From Telopea speciosissima (lineage: Eukaryota; Streptophyta; Magnoliopsida; Proteales; Proteaceae): a stretch of 64,000 nt of DNA. Positions 11,955 through 22,388 of the stretch are shown here, one piece after another. The notes beneath the pieces were generated by a model. The model did no database searches and was not told the origin of the DNA. It was given only the letters and a program-made list of their open reading frames with translations. The DNA lies in the NCBI RefSeq assembly GCF_018873765.1, contig NC_057922.1:67108755-67172754 (forward strand), in the 5' to 3' direction. Made by a program: the position numbers and the translations under genes. The stretch's first letter is position 1, and every line of letters begins with the position of its first letter.

Positions 11955-13870
11955 TCACTTGCAGAGTTTTTGATAAAATGTAGCATTGTTTTTATTCCCT
12001 GATCCAATTTTCCTCCAAACAATATTTTTAAGAGTTGGAAGCAAAGTGGTGGTGCTATTCCAGGTCCAGAACCCCTTTTTTCTATTATTTTTTTGGTCAA
12101 AATAGAAGAGTTGGGAAGATATTTAGCTTTATAAGAGTTTGAGCTCATATTGATTGGTCCACAAATAACAACCTCCACCCTAGTTTAAGGATTAAGGTCT
12201 GGTTGTGGGTCAATGCTTTCCTAAGTCCTAGGCCTCCAACTGAGGTTGGAGAACATATTTATCCCATCCAATCATGGAGTGTCTTGTTAGACCCAAAATC
12301 ATCATTCCATAAGTGAAGGCAAATAGAATCAAGAGAATTACAATTTTTTTTTTGGAAATAAAAAACATGACATAAGATAAGATGGAACAAATGCAAGCAC
12401 ATATTGAATTAATGCTTTTATACCAGCATACGATAAGAAACATGATTTCCAGGTAGGAAGTTTAGATTGAACCTTCTTCACCATGTATTCCAAGTCCTTA
12501 ACTTTGGAACGGGAGTGGCACAACCTTGTTCCAAGGTGAGTAGAATTAAGAGACATTTCAGGAATTTTAATGAAAGAACAAATCTTTCTTCTTTGAGTAA
12601 TATTCACATTCTTACTTAAAAAAGATCTCGCTCTAGAAAAATTGATCTCTTGTCCTGTAATGTCAACGAACAGGCTTAGAACTGAATTTATGGTAAAGAA
12701 ATCATCATCAGATGCCCTGGAGAAAACAAAAATGAGATGTGTGATTTCAGGTGCTCCTCTAACAATCTTAATCCTTTTAAAAGCCCCTAAGTCTCTATAA
12801 GGCGTTAGGAGTCTGGAGAGAACCTCCATTGCAATAAGGAAAAGGTAGAGACTTAAGGGGCAGCCTTGTCGAAGACCTCTTTCAGGTCTTAGATACCCAT
12901 AAGGACTTCCTTCAATTTTGAAGGAGAAAGAAGTAGTTGAGATGAGGGTATGGATAAGAGACACCCAAGTAGGGCTAAAGCCAAGGTAAAGAAAGAGATT
13001 GCAGAGTAGAGGCCATTCAACTCTGCCATAGGCTTTGGCCATGTCAATTTTGATGGCAATATACCCGTTCTTGCCTTTCTTTTTATTGAGATAGTGAAAT
13101 ATGTCCTGGGCTATGGTAATATTATCAAAAATTTGATGGCCCAATAAATAGGCAGGTTGAAAAGGAGATATAATGGGGGGGAGGGGTATCCTTTAGCCTA
13201 GTAGTCATGATCTTGGCAATGATTTTATATGAGACATTACAAAGACTAATGGGCCTAAAATTCGAAGCAATTGTGGCATTGTCTTTTTTGGGGTCATGCA
13301 AATAAGGATATGGTTACCATGCATGTACTAAAATAGAAGAAGTAAAAAAGGTCTTAACCATACTCGCAATATCATAAAGAGAGGACATCCTAAAACTTTT
13401 GATAAAACAAGCTTGAAAACCATCAGAATTGGGAGCCGTAAAAGCTCTTGTGGAGAAAGTGGCTTGTTTGATCTCCTCCTCCTAAGGGATATAAAAGTTT
13501 GTTTTTAAAAACTTTTTTGCCAATATTTAGAAACTCGCCAACTTTATTGGGATTTTCTTAATGATAATAAATGTATTGGCAGTAACTGCCAAGATGCTGT
13601 TTGTTCCCCTTTTGCTCAGTTCTTGGAAGAAGCAAGGAAGCATATTCCATGGTAGACAAGCTCCAAGCTTCATCATCTCCCTATGAGAGTAAGGGACGAC
13701 GAAATACATCCAATGAGAACAAGGTCTAAGAAAATCATGTTAGAAATGCCCTTTTTCTCATGGTGGAGGGTTTATAAACAGGGGATGGTGGCTACCTGAA
13801 CAACAATCTAAGTAAGAAAATTTCAAGACAGGAGAAGGGAATGTGTCCGGCTAAATAATAAATCTTGGGA
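11955..13870 (-). mobile_element. L1-type LINE fragment, reverse transcriptase region, degenerate
   Basis: Non-LTR retrotransposon remnant on the minus strand. The longest frame (12338-13144) shows plant LINE reverse transcriptase blocks: GHQIFDNITIAQD, AIKIDMAKAYGRVEW, GLRQGCPLSLYLFLIAMEVLS and THLIFVFSRASDDDF. The usual FADD catalytic block is broken here. In it follow LPTWKSCFLSYAGI and other thumb-like segments. Upstream (13150-13450, other frames) the NFRPISL-type block can be read in reverse around 13230-13265. Downstream, AKYLPNSSIL at about 12100 belongs to the region after the reverse transcriptase. Frames shift repeatedly, so it is dead. Limits are approximate; the right side stops near the gypsy LTR at 13881. 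Confidence 0.8.
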
Positions 13871-13880
13871 GTAGAGACAG

Positions 13881-14250
13881 TGATACTGAATTCTTCAAGA
13901 ATTCAGAATCTAAGGGCTAACGCAGGGGAAAAACAGAGAGAATTAAGAAAGAAGGGGTTCTCCTGTTTCGAGCACAAGAGCAAGCTCCAGAATTGGGGAA
14001 AAGAAGGAAGGAATTAAGGAGTATTGTATTTTTCCTCTCCATCTACACGTGTTGGGTCTTTATATATACCCTTACAACCAATTTCTGTTACAACAACAAC
14101 TCGTCCCTAGTGAGGGAAGAATCCTTCTAAATGAACCCTTCTAACCACTTGGGTTTACGCAAGCCTTCTCTGGACTCGAGTTGTATGGTATCACCTTGGA
14201 CTCCCTCCTCATGTAGACTAGACCCATGATCTGTGGTCTGGATTGTATCA
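13881..14250 (-). repeat. 3' LTR of the Ty3/gypsy element
   Basis: 370 bp, starting tgatactgaattc and ending gattgtatca on the plus strand, so the ends form a short inverted repeat TGATAC/GTATCA. A TATA-like run tatatat lies near 14058-14066. The pol reading frame from the left of the element runs into this LTR and stops at 14127. Confidence 0.93.
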
Positions 14251-15525
14251 TTTCCACCCCCACGGGCAAACACCTTGTCCTCAAGGTGAAAGGTAGGGTA
14301 AGACTCTCTTAAAACAGAGACATCCTCCCACGTCGACTCTTCCAAGGGAACTCCTTGCCATTGGATAAGAAGTTGAGGTATCCATCGACGTTGTCGTAAA
14401 ATTTTGCGGGAATCAAGAACCACCGCCGGCTGCAAAGGTGGAGTAGTACACTGAATGTCCTCAGGCCAGTCAGGTTGAATAAATTGTTGACCTTTAAAAG
14501 GTTTGAGTTGAGAGACATGAAACACAGGGTGGATCTTGGAACCAGAGGGAAGTTCTAATTTGTATGCGACTGCTCCAATCTTATCCAGAATTTTGAAAGG
14601 ACCATAGTACCGTTTAGCTAACTTTTGAGAAGGCCGCCGTACCACTGAAGTCTGCCTATACGGCTGTAGCTTCAAAAGCACTAAATCATCAACCTGGAAT
14701 TGTAATTCAGTTCTATGTTTATCAGCATTGAGCTTCATTCTTTGTTGGGCAGCAAGCAAGTGTCAACGAAGTAGGCCCTTGATTTCCTCCCTAGTCATTA
14801 GATCCCTGTCCAGGGCCTCCAAGGAAGAAGTCCCCCGGCAATAAGTTGGAATGCATGGTGGAGGTCTCCCATAGAGGGCTTCAAACGGTGTCATTCCAAT
14901 AGAGGAGTGAAAAGCCGTATTGTGGTGATACTCTGCCAAAGGCAGAAACTGAAACCAAAGGTGTGGTTTAGCAGCAACAAAACACCGTAGATATTGTTCA
15001 AGACATCTATTAACGACCTCGCCATCACGTTTGAGGGTGGTAAGTAGATGACAGTTTCAATCGTGTGCCATGCAAAAGAAATAGTCACGCTGAATTTACT
15101 CAAAAAATAGCATCTCTGTCACTAACAATGGACTTTGGCATGCCATGTAATTTGCAGACGATATCCAAGAACAGGGCTGCCACCTTAGCAGCAGTGTAAT
15201 GCGATGGTAAGGCCCCAAAATGGGTAAACTTTGTATATCGATCAACCACGACCAAAATGACTGAGAACCCATGAGAGGAGGGAAGATGAGTTATAAAATC
15301 CATACTGATATCCTCAAAGGCTTGTTCAGGAATTGGAAGTGGCTGTAACAGGCCATAAGGAGAGTGATTGAGTCCTTTGGACTGCTGGCAGGTGACACAG
15401 TGTTGCACAAACCTCTTAACATCCTCCTTGAGTCCTTTCCAGTGGAAATTAGCCGAAATCCTCAGATAAGTCCGTAAAATACCAGCATGACCTCCAGCTG
15501 GAGAACTGTGAAACTCGGAAAGAAG
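14127..15525 (-). pseudogene. Gypsy pol: integrase and chromodomain
   Basis: Integrase starts after an in-frame stop near 15531. The HHCC zinc region ends in QHCVTCQQSK (about 15375-15405). The core shows MDFITHLPSS with the first catalytic Asp and IVSDRDAIF with the second (15100-15300). A frameshift follows, and the glutamate region and the MTPFEALYGRPPP block continue in other frames (about 14825-14900). The final frame (14127-14759) has the GPFKILDKIG and HPVFHVSQLKPF blocks and then a chromodomain: VLDSRKILRQRRWIP and LIQWQGVPLEESTWED, which in related elements binds histone marks and steers integration. The last 40 or so residues are read from within the LTR. Confidence 0.87.
14251..14264 (-). 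other. Polypurine tract of the gypsy element
   Basis: Directly inside the 3' LTR; on the minus strand it reads GTGGGGGTGGAAA and abuts the LTR start TGATACA. It is the expected primer site for plus-strand DNA synthesis. Confidence 0.75.
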
Positions 15526-17090
15526 AGTGTGTCATAAGGCCGCATCATCCCCTACAAATAATTTTCCCTTATAAAATAACATGTCATTGCGAGTAGACCA
15601 AGGCCAAGCAATTGCAGCGTCTGAAGTGCATTTGGTGATGAGTTCTTGTATCTGGGGATCAGTTCGATGGGTAGCTTTAAGATCATCAAGGAATTTAAAA
15701 TGCAGTAATGATAGAGCCATGAATGTTGCTGGAAGACAATCAGCTGTGTCTTTCCTAGAGAGGGCATCAGCAGCCTTGTTGTCGGGGCCTGGTTTATAAC
15801 ATATCTCATAAGAATAACCAAGCAATTTACAAAGGTAATGCTGCTGTTCAGGAGACTGGACTGTACTGGACATAAGCCCTCTGAGACTTTGCTGATCAGT
15901 CCGGATAATGAACTTAGAACCTAAAAGATATTGTCTCCATTTGGCCACCGCACATGTAATCGCATAAAGCTCTCTGATATAAGTAGATTTCGCTTGCATT
16001 TGAGGCGACATTTTCTTACTGAAAAAAGCAACAGGATGAGAATTTTGCATTAATACTGCTCCAATGGCCCTCCCCGAAGCATCAGTCTCCAAAACGAAAG
16101 TAGAAGCAAAATTGGGAAGTTGCAAAACAGGGGTTGAACACAATGCAGCCTTCAGCTGTTGAAAGCTTTGTTCAGCAGTTGGGGTCCATTTATAAGCATC
16201 CTTCTTAAGGAGGTCTGTAAGAGGAGAAGCAATTGAAGCATAGCCGTGTATAAATTTTCGGTAATAGCCCGTGAGACCCAAAAAACCCCGCAGCCTTTTC
16301 ACTGTAGTTGGGGCAGGCCAGTTAGCAATGGCATCAATTTTCTCTGGGTCTGGTTGTAACCCTGTAGAACTGATTATATGGCCCAAGTAACCAATAGAAG
16401 ACTGAGCAAAGTTGCACCTGGAGAGCTTGGCATAAAATTGATTCTGTTGTAGGCATTGCAAGACCAAAGCTAAGTGGTTTGCATGATCTTCCACCATCTT
16501 GCTATAGACCAGTATATCATCAAAAAATATAATCACAAATTTACGAAGATAAGGCTCAAAAATTCTGTTCATAGTTGCTTGAAAGGTACTTGGGGCATTT
16601 GTGAGGCCAAATGGCATCACAAGGAACTCATAGTGGCCTTGATGAGTTCGAAAAGCAGTTTTAGGAATGTCTGCAGTATGCATTCGTATTTGATGATAAC
16701 CCGATCTGAGATCTAGCTTAGAAAACCAAGTTGCATCATGTAGTTCATCAATTAGCTCATCGACAGTAGGGATAGGAAATTTGTCTTTGATTGTTACATT
16801 GTTCGAGCTCTGTAATCAAACAGAATCTCCAATCGCCATCTTTTTTTTTTACTAACAAGATCGTATCTGTAGGGACTCGACACTCGGTTGGATAATCCCA
16901 TCTGCAAGCATATCAGCCACCATTTTCTCCATTTCAACTTTCTCGATAGTGAGGGTATCTATAAGGTCTAATAGATACAGCCTTTGAGTGGGACTCAAGT
17001 GAGATCCGGTGATCATTTAGTCTCTGAGGAGGTAATATGTTTGGAGTATCGAATACAGATTGGTGAGTGTCAAGAATAGTTTGGATGAGT
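15520..17090 (-). pseudogene. Gypsy pol: reverse transcriptase and RNase H
   Basis: Begins directly after the inner solo LTR with LLIQTILDTHQSVFDTP and the RPYRYPHYRE block. At least three small indels follow between about 16790 and 16960: the KKKDGDWRF block is in a different frame from both neighbours, beside a poly-A run of ten A. From about 16790 onward the fragments join into one long frame (16683 down to 15532): GHYEFLVMPFGLTNAPSTFQ, the catalytic FFDDILVYS, KRLRGFLGLTGYYRKF, the RNase H blocks FVLETDASGRAIGAVLMQ, YAITCAVAKWRQYLLG, RTDQQSL, and NKAADALSRKD. A TGA codon near 15529 separates it from integrase. No functional enzyme is expected. Confidence 0.9.
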
Positions 17091-18876
17091 AAAGGTGTCA
17101 CACCCCCATCCCTGAACCACGGAAAATGCAACCGGAGCATACAACTACGCTCTCCAACCACCAGAATCACTGATGCAGTACCCAAGACTTACTCATTCAC
17201 AACGACAGATAATAGGTAAAAAAGAAAGGATTAATATTAATAACATCAGAGTTAGCAGAAGCTAGGTGATAGCATATAAAATATCATCTATTCAAGTTTA
17301 CCCCTTCAAGTACAATTCGTTCTAATCAGGACCAATGTATTACCTACTATATAAATAATACATCTATCATGAAAGGAATCAAAAGAATACACCTATAATT
17401 CAAAATGAATAATCAAGTGCATCAAAAGATGGCCACCGCCATAAGTCGTCCCGCCAAGGAACACACATCGCAAGAACACTCGGTCCATGCTCCATGATCT
17501 CCGGAGCCCACCAATCAACGTAACCACCTCGGAGTCTCGTACTCTGTGCCACTCTGCTCGAATGTACCGCATCAACTAAAAATATGTTTCCTCGAGGAGT
17601 GAGCTCCAATCGAGCCCAATGAGTGGCTAAGCCACACAAACATACACAATAATAATAATGAATGGGGTTATTGCAAACCATACATGATGGACGGATACCA
17701 AGGTGTCTCATACCACCAAGGTAGACCGTACATCACATACGATTACAATCATGCTACATGAATGAATGATGATGTATAGTTTTATTGTTATCCACCTAAC
17801 ACACAACTAAGTCGGTATAGTACTATAGCAACACCTTAGGTAGCATCCCGACATCGGTACCATAAACGGATGGTATACCGGCGATGACAAACCCGAGTCG
17901 CGCTGGAAGCCTCTCTGCACGGTCTCCACCAAGAGATATACGCAAACCCCAAGTCAAATCCGTCTTGGCGTTCGGCCCAAAATACGGTTGGCGCCGAACT
18001 TCCCGGTGGGTATACCCGAATAACGGTCGGAACCCACGGATTTGACCGACACCCAACCCCTCGGTAGGGTCATAGTATCTGGGTAAACATTTATCTTAGC
18101 CGCATTCACCTATTGTATGAGTGAGGTACGCATGTGCATAGGCCGAGGCCGAGTCCATAGATACCGAAATACGGCCGGCCGGCTATCCTCTCGCCCCTCT
18201 AGCCCATACGCGTATACAAGTACGAGATGTGAATACCGAAGGTAGTCGGTCGGTCACCATCCCGTTTCCACCTAATGCAATGGACAACTCTAATGCAATT
18301 TCAAGTACGGTAATCTCAAGCCCAAGCACCCACCGGCACTTGGATCCCGCTCCGAAGCCCTAGATCTACATGCCATGAGTGAGTCCATATTATGGAATCC
18401 CAGTGTCCAGCACCAACCGGCACCCGAGTCCCATAACTAAATCCAACACCATTCGCACCATAGTGCAGTAAAATAAATAATATCGCAAGACAAGAATGTA
18501 AAGTCCTATCAACATCTAAACATTTATATCGTCTTACATCTTACCAATAATTATATATTATAACACACATGCATGAATGGCATTCGCAAGACACGACACA
18601 CAAACATTCCATAAATTAAGACTTTTGCTTAACTCACTCACCCGATTCTCAGTCAATCGTCGATACGGAGCTCTTCAAATCGGCGTTCGATGCCAATACA
18701 CTGCCCCACGTACTAATACGCCCCGAGCCGGTCGGTCAACCTAAAGAGAGTGTACAACGTGGGGAGAGATTAGTGCCTTAGGGCTAGAAGAGTTGGGCCC
18801 CATAAGTTATCAAACAAGGCTAAAATAGGGGACCGGCACATACAGAAGGCTATATCATGTGCCTGTCCATGTGCTC

Positions 18877-19091
18877 GTCCATGTGCCTGTCCCTCTCGGA
18901 CTTTCCCCACCGCGAGATCTAGGTTCTCGTGGATCGGCACTTGCATGTGCTGTCCATGTGCTGTCCCTCTCGGACCTCCCACCGGAGATCTTTCTCGAGG
19001 GGACTGCACTTGCATGTGCCTGTCCATGTGTCTGTCCCTCTCGGACTTCCCACCGGGGATCTAGTTTCTCGGGGACGCACTTGCATGTGCT
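18877..19091. repeat. Three tandem 70-75-bp units inside the solo LTR
   Basis: Units at 18877-18951, 18952-19021 and 19022-19091 each run from gtccatgtg through ctgtccctctcgga, a ccacc block and gatct, to cacttgcatgtgct or cct. Similarity is high apart from short indels. A partial copy precedes them near 18860-18876. Confidence 0.85.
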
Positions 19092-19603
19092 CGCCCACGT
19101 GCGATCTTTGTTGCTCATGCCATTCCGAGAATGGTTTTGCAGCCCCAAAGTCTTGGGCTAAAATGGGGTATTCTTTGGGGTTTTTAGGGGTCTCTTTGGC
19201 CATGAGAACAACTCCAACCAAGGTGCCATAGCACACACCCAACATGGGTTTGTAAACCCCATGATCGATTAGGTTTTCCTCCATTAAAATACATATGGAA
19301 AGAAAACTCATGGGTTTGGGTATTGGGGTTTTGAAAGGGTCTTTAATCAATGTTATTTAACACCCTCAAACCCACACATCTACGGTCTTCCATGAGGGTT
19401 GGTAAAACCCATAAATGGAGGTAAATCCCCAACTTAGGGTTCATAAATGGAGAAGGGTGAATGGGTTTAAGGTAGGGTTAGGTGCTTCATAGTTAAACAT
19501 CAAGGATTTGCCATTAATGGCTCTTCTAATTGAGTAGATGGAGCACTCAAGGTGTGCTCAACCAATTCAAACCCTAGGTAATAGAATTAGGAAAAGAGAG
19601 ATG

Positions 19604-19611
<8 letters not shown>

Positions 19612-19651
<40 letters not shown>
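19612..19651. repeat. (GA)n microsatellite
   Basis: About 40 bp of GA repeats inside the solo LTR, followed from 19680 to 19790 by a CTT/CTTT-rich tract on the plus strand. Confidence 0.95.
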
Positions 19652-19653
<2 letters not shown>

Positions 19654-20390
19654 CACCAAGGGTTGATGATGATAGCTTGTGCTCCACCATACTTCTCCCT
19701 TCTCCTTCCTTCTTCCTCTTCTTCTTTCTTCTTCTTTCTTCTTCTTCTTTCTTCTTCTCTTTCTTCTTCTTTCTTTTTCTCCTCTCCTCTCCACGATTGA
19801 GGATTGAAATGTGAGGTGAATAGTAGTTTTGGGTCTTTAATAACCCATCTAGGCATTAGGTCTTGTTTGGTTAGTCTCAAGTCCTTAGGTCCATTTGTTT
19901 AGGAGCTTGTTTGGTTAGGTATAAGCCCAAGGTCTAGTTTAAGTCATTGGGCCATTGGATCCACTTGGGCCCATGGCCCATGGCCCATGTCCTAAGTTCT
20001 AGTTACAATTAGAAAGAGACTAAGCTCCTAAGCCCAAGCCCATTCTAGTTCTTATGCTTATTAATGGTCATGCATAGGCATGAATTATTCGGATAATGAC
20101 TTACTCCCAATCATCGCTAAGTGGATAAGGGCGATTCGGTGTGGGCCCCGCGGATCCCTATCATAAGGGAATTCCAAGAATATGCTTTCGTGGATGATTT
20201 TCCCCCTTTCTCGACGGTGGATCTTTCCTCGAGGACTTCCCTGTTCGCGGTCGACAATCTCATGTGATGGCTTGAGTATTATGACCCACGATTCACGAGC
20301 GTACTCCACTCTTGGTTCTACACAAAGGTTTAAACCGGACCGGTGGTCGATCGTTTCAAACCGGGTTTTGGGCACGGATTTAACAAAAGG

Positions 20391-21980
20391 AATATGGGCG
20401 GTAGTGGCTGAGGCGGTGGCATCAAGTGTGTAATAACCCCAAAGCAGAAAACACGATGCAACAGTGTGAGCAGTAGAAAGTTTCGTGAGTTGATTACAGG
20501 TCAAAGGTGAAATTGTATGGCACTGATCTGCTGTAATCACCACCAAGTTACCCTGCGACATAAACTTCATAGTAAGGTCCTTATAATTAGTTGCAATGGT
20601 GCCCAAAGTCTCCAGCCATTGAACCCCGAGAATAAGGTCTGCACCATGGAGAGATAGCACAAAGAAATCTGTGGTGAAGCAATGTTCATTCAAATTAAAT
20701 GAAACATTTCTGCAGATACCAACACAAGTCAAATGCTCCCCATTGCCTACTTGAACTTGGAAGGTACTTGACGGCATGACTGCCAAACCCAAGAATTTAG
20801 CAGTGTGTTCTTGAATAAAATTGTGCGTGCTGCCCCCATCTATTAGCACCTCAACACTGGAGTTGTTGATCCGACCTTTGACTCGCAAGGATTTAGGGGA
20901 CCGATGGCCCATTAAGGCATGTAGACTGATTTCTGGATCAGAATTAGGTTCTTGCGATTCCTCAATTTCATTGGGTAACACCTCATCCATGAACTCATCA
21001 CCCTCTAACAAAGAAAAGAGTGGACCGACCTTTACACCTGTGACCCACATGGAACTTTTCATCACAATTAAAGCAAAGGCCCTTTTGCCTCCTTTTTCGT
21101 TGTTGCTCACCTCCGATAACCTCCTTATTGGTTGTTTGGGAGTCTGATTAGAAATTTGGGTGGTAGGACTAGGGCCCAAAATTGAAGGCAATGGATTGAT
21201 AGATATTGGTTTCTGCTGCCAGGGTTTAGCATAAGGTTTGAAATCAAGGAATTTGTCCTCCTGCAATCTAGCAAGATCCAGGGCCTGTTGCAGAGAATCA
21301 GGTTGTAATGCTAGGACCTCTCTTCTGAGCATTGGCTTGAGGCCAGAAATGAAACAACTCTTTAACATATCATCACTGAGGCCATAGATACGACTAGAAA
21401 GAGACTCAAACTTAACTTGATAATCCAAAACAGTGGTTTCTTGAACCAGTTTGGATAGGGCCCCCTTAAGATCTTCATATCTTGAAGGTCCGAAACGGAT
21501 TTGAATCCCATTCACAAACTCAGTCCAGGTATTGCATTGATTATTATGAAATTTCCATTGGAACCAACTACAAGCAGGACCGTCTAAATGAATAGATGCA
21601 AGTTTAACTTTCTGATTCTCAGGTATATCATGATAATCAAAAAATTGATGGACTTTAAACAACCAGTCAACAGGATCACCATCAAGAAATCGAGGAAAAT
21701 CAACTTTAATACCTCTGTTGGCACGGTGAAACTGCTGAAGATGAGGACGATGATCATCTAGACTGAAAGTACCCATAGGACAGTCAAACTTAGAAGCTAT
21801 CATCTCCACTAATTGTTGCTGAAAGGACATATTAATGGCTTCCATATCCTGACGAATCCAAGAACGGATCCTCTCTTCATCATCTTTCTTTGATTCAAGA
21901 ATGAGCTCTGAGCATTTAGTCACGATCACATCCATTGAAAGATTTGCAGACCTCTCCTTTGATCGAAGACCTTCTGCCAT
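20391..21980 (-). pseudogene. Gypsy gag and protease
   Basis: Starts at the ATG at 21978-21980 (MAEGLRSKERSANL), 37 bases inside the 5' LTR. The retrotransposon gag domain is evident: IKVDFPRFLDGDPVDWLFK, KLASIHLDGPACSWFQW, and IRFGPSRYEDLKGALSKL. The CCHC zinc knuckle (CFNCDEKFHVGHRC, C-x2-C-x4-H-x4-C) is present in the DNA near 21029-21090 but in a shifted frame relative to the long open frame on both sides, so two compensating indels skip it. Aspartic protease follows with EVLIDGGSTHNFIQ and the ADLILGVQWL block. The frame reaches the solo LTR at 20390. The stretch up to 20085 that stays open beyond it belongs to the solo LTR, not to the element. Confidence 0.88.
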
Positions 21981-21999
21981 GGTTAACGGCAAAGTTGCA

Positions 22000-22017
22000 G
22001 ATCAATGAAAGCACCAA
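22000..22017 (-). other. Primer-binding site of the gypsy element
   Basis: On the minus strand the bases next to the 5' LTR read TTGGTGCTTTCATTGA. This is the conserved PBS-position sequence seen in many plant Ty3 elements and is not the initiator-Met type used by the copia element in this window. The matching tRNA was not identified. Confidence 0.6.
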
Positions 22018-22388
22018 TGATACTGAATTCTTCAAGAATTCAGAATCTAAGGGCTAACGCAGGGGAAAAACAGAGAGAATTAAGAAAGAAGGGGTTCTCC
22101 TGTTTCGAGCACAAGAGCAAGCTCCAGAATTGGGGAAAAGAAGGAAGGAATTAAGGAGTATTGTATTTTTCCTCTCCATCTACACGTGTTGGGTCTTTAT
22201 ATATACCCTTACAACCAATTTCTGTTACAACAACAACTGTCCTAGCTGAGCTGGAAGAATCCTTCTAAATGAACCCTTCTAACCACTTGGGTTTACGCAA
22301 GCCTTCTCTGGACCTGAGTTGTATGGTATCACCTTGGACTCCCTCCTCATGTAGACTAGACCCATGATCTGTGGTCTGGATTGTATCA
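22018..22388 (-). repeat. 5' LTR of the Ty3/gypsy element
   Basis: 371 bp, nearly identical to 13881-14250. On the minus strand a TATA-like run lies at about 22196-22206, followed by the likely transcription start region. Confidence 0.93.

Larger units (their letters stand above)
17091..20390 (+). mobile_element. 3.29-kb solo LTR nested in the gypsy pol region
   Basis: The insert runs 17096-20385 (3,290 bp), starts TGTCACACCCCC and ends TTAACA, and is bracketed by a perfect 5-bp duplication AAAGG (17091-17095 and 20386-20390). Removing the insert and one duplication copy brings the gypsy frame on each side together without a shift or stop, which fixes both ends independently of the duplication. 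It has no reverse transcriptase, integrase or second terminal repeat, so it is a solo LTR left by recombination, or less likely a non-coding LTR-flanked unit. The TGTCACACCC start and large size are like LTRs of Tekay/Del-type Ty3 elements; that family assignment is inference. Inside are a 70-75-bp tandem repeat, a GA microsatellite and CTT-rich DNA. Confidence 0.88.
13881..22388 (-). mobile_element. Ty3/gypsy chromovirus LTR retrotransposon, nested, full length
   Basis: Complete element on the minus strand: 5' LTR 22018-22388, gag-protease 20391-21980, pol 14127-17090, 3' LTR 13881-14250. It is interrupted by a 3.29-kb solo LTR at 17096-20385. The two LTRs differ at only a few positions apart from one short stretch near 14100-14117 versus 22238-22256, so insertion looks recent. 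Flanks are gacag (13876-13880) and aacag (22389-22393), a 5-bp target duplication with one mismatch. Gene order protease, reverse transcriptase, RNase H, integrase plus a C-terminal chromodomain marks it as a chromovirus. Without the inner insertion it is about 5.2 kb. Several frameshifts and an in-frame stop make it non-autonomous. Confidence 0.92.

Noticed and set aside
18859..19350. Overlapping open frames on both strands rich in HVLVHVPVP or GQAHGQAH repeats
   Set aside because: They are translations of the tandem repeat inside the solo LTR, open in several frames because of the repeat composition.
20085..20385. C-terminal extension of the gypsy gag-protease frame
   Set aside because: The extension lies inside the solo LTR, beyond its AAAGG duplication; it is fortuitous read-through.
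17096..20385. Helitron or TIR transposon as an alternative for the 3.29-kb insert
   Set aside because: No inverted termini, no TC...CTRR ends and no insertion between A and T; TG...CA with a 5-bp duplication fits an LTR.
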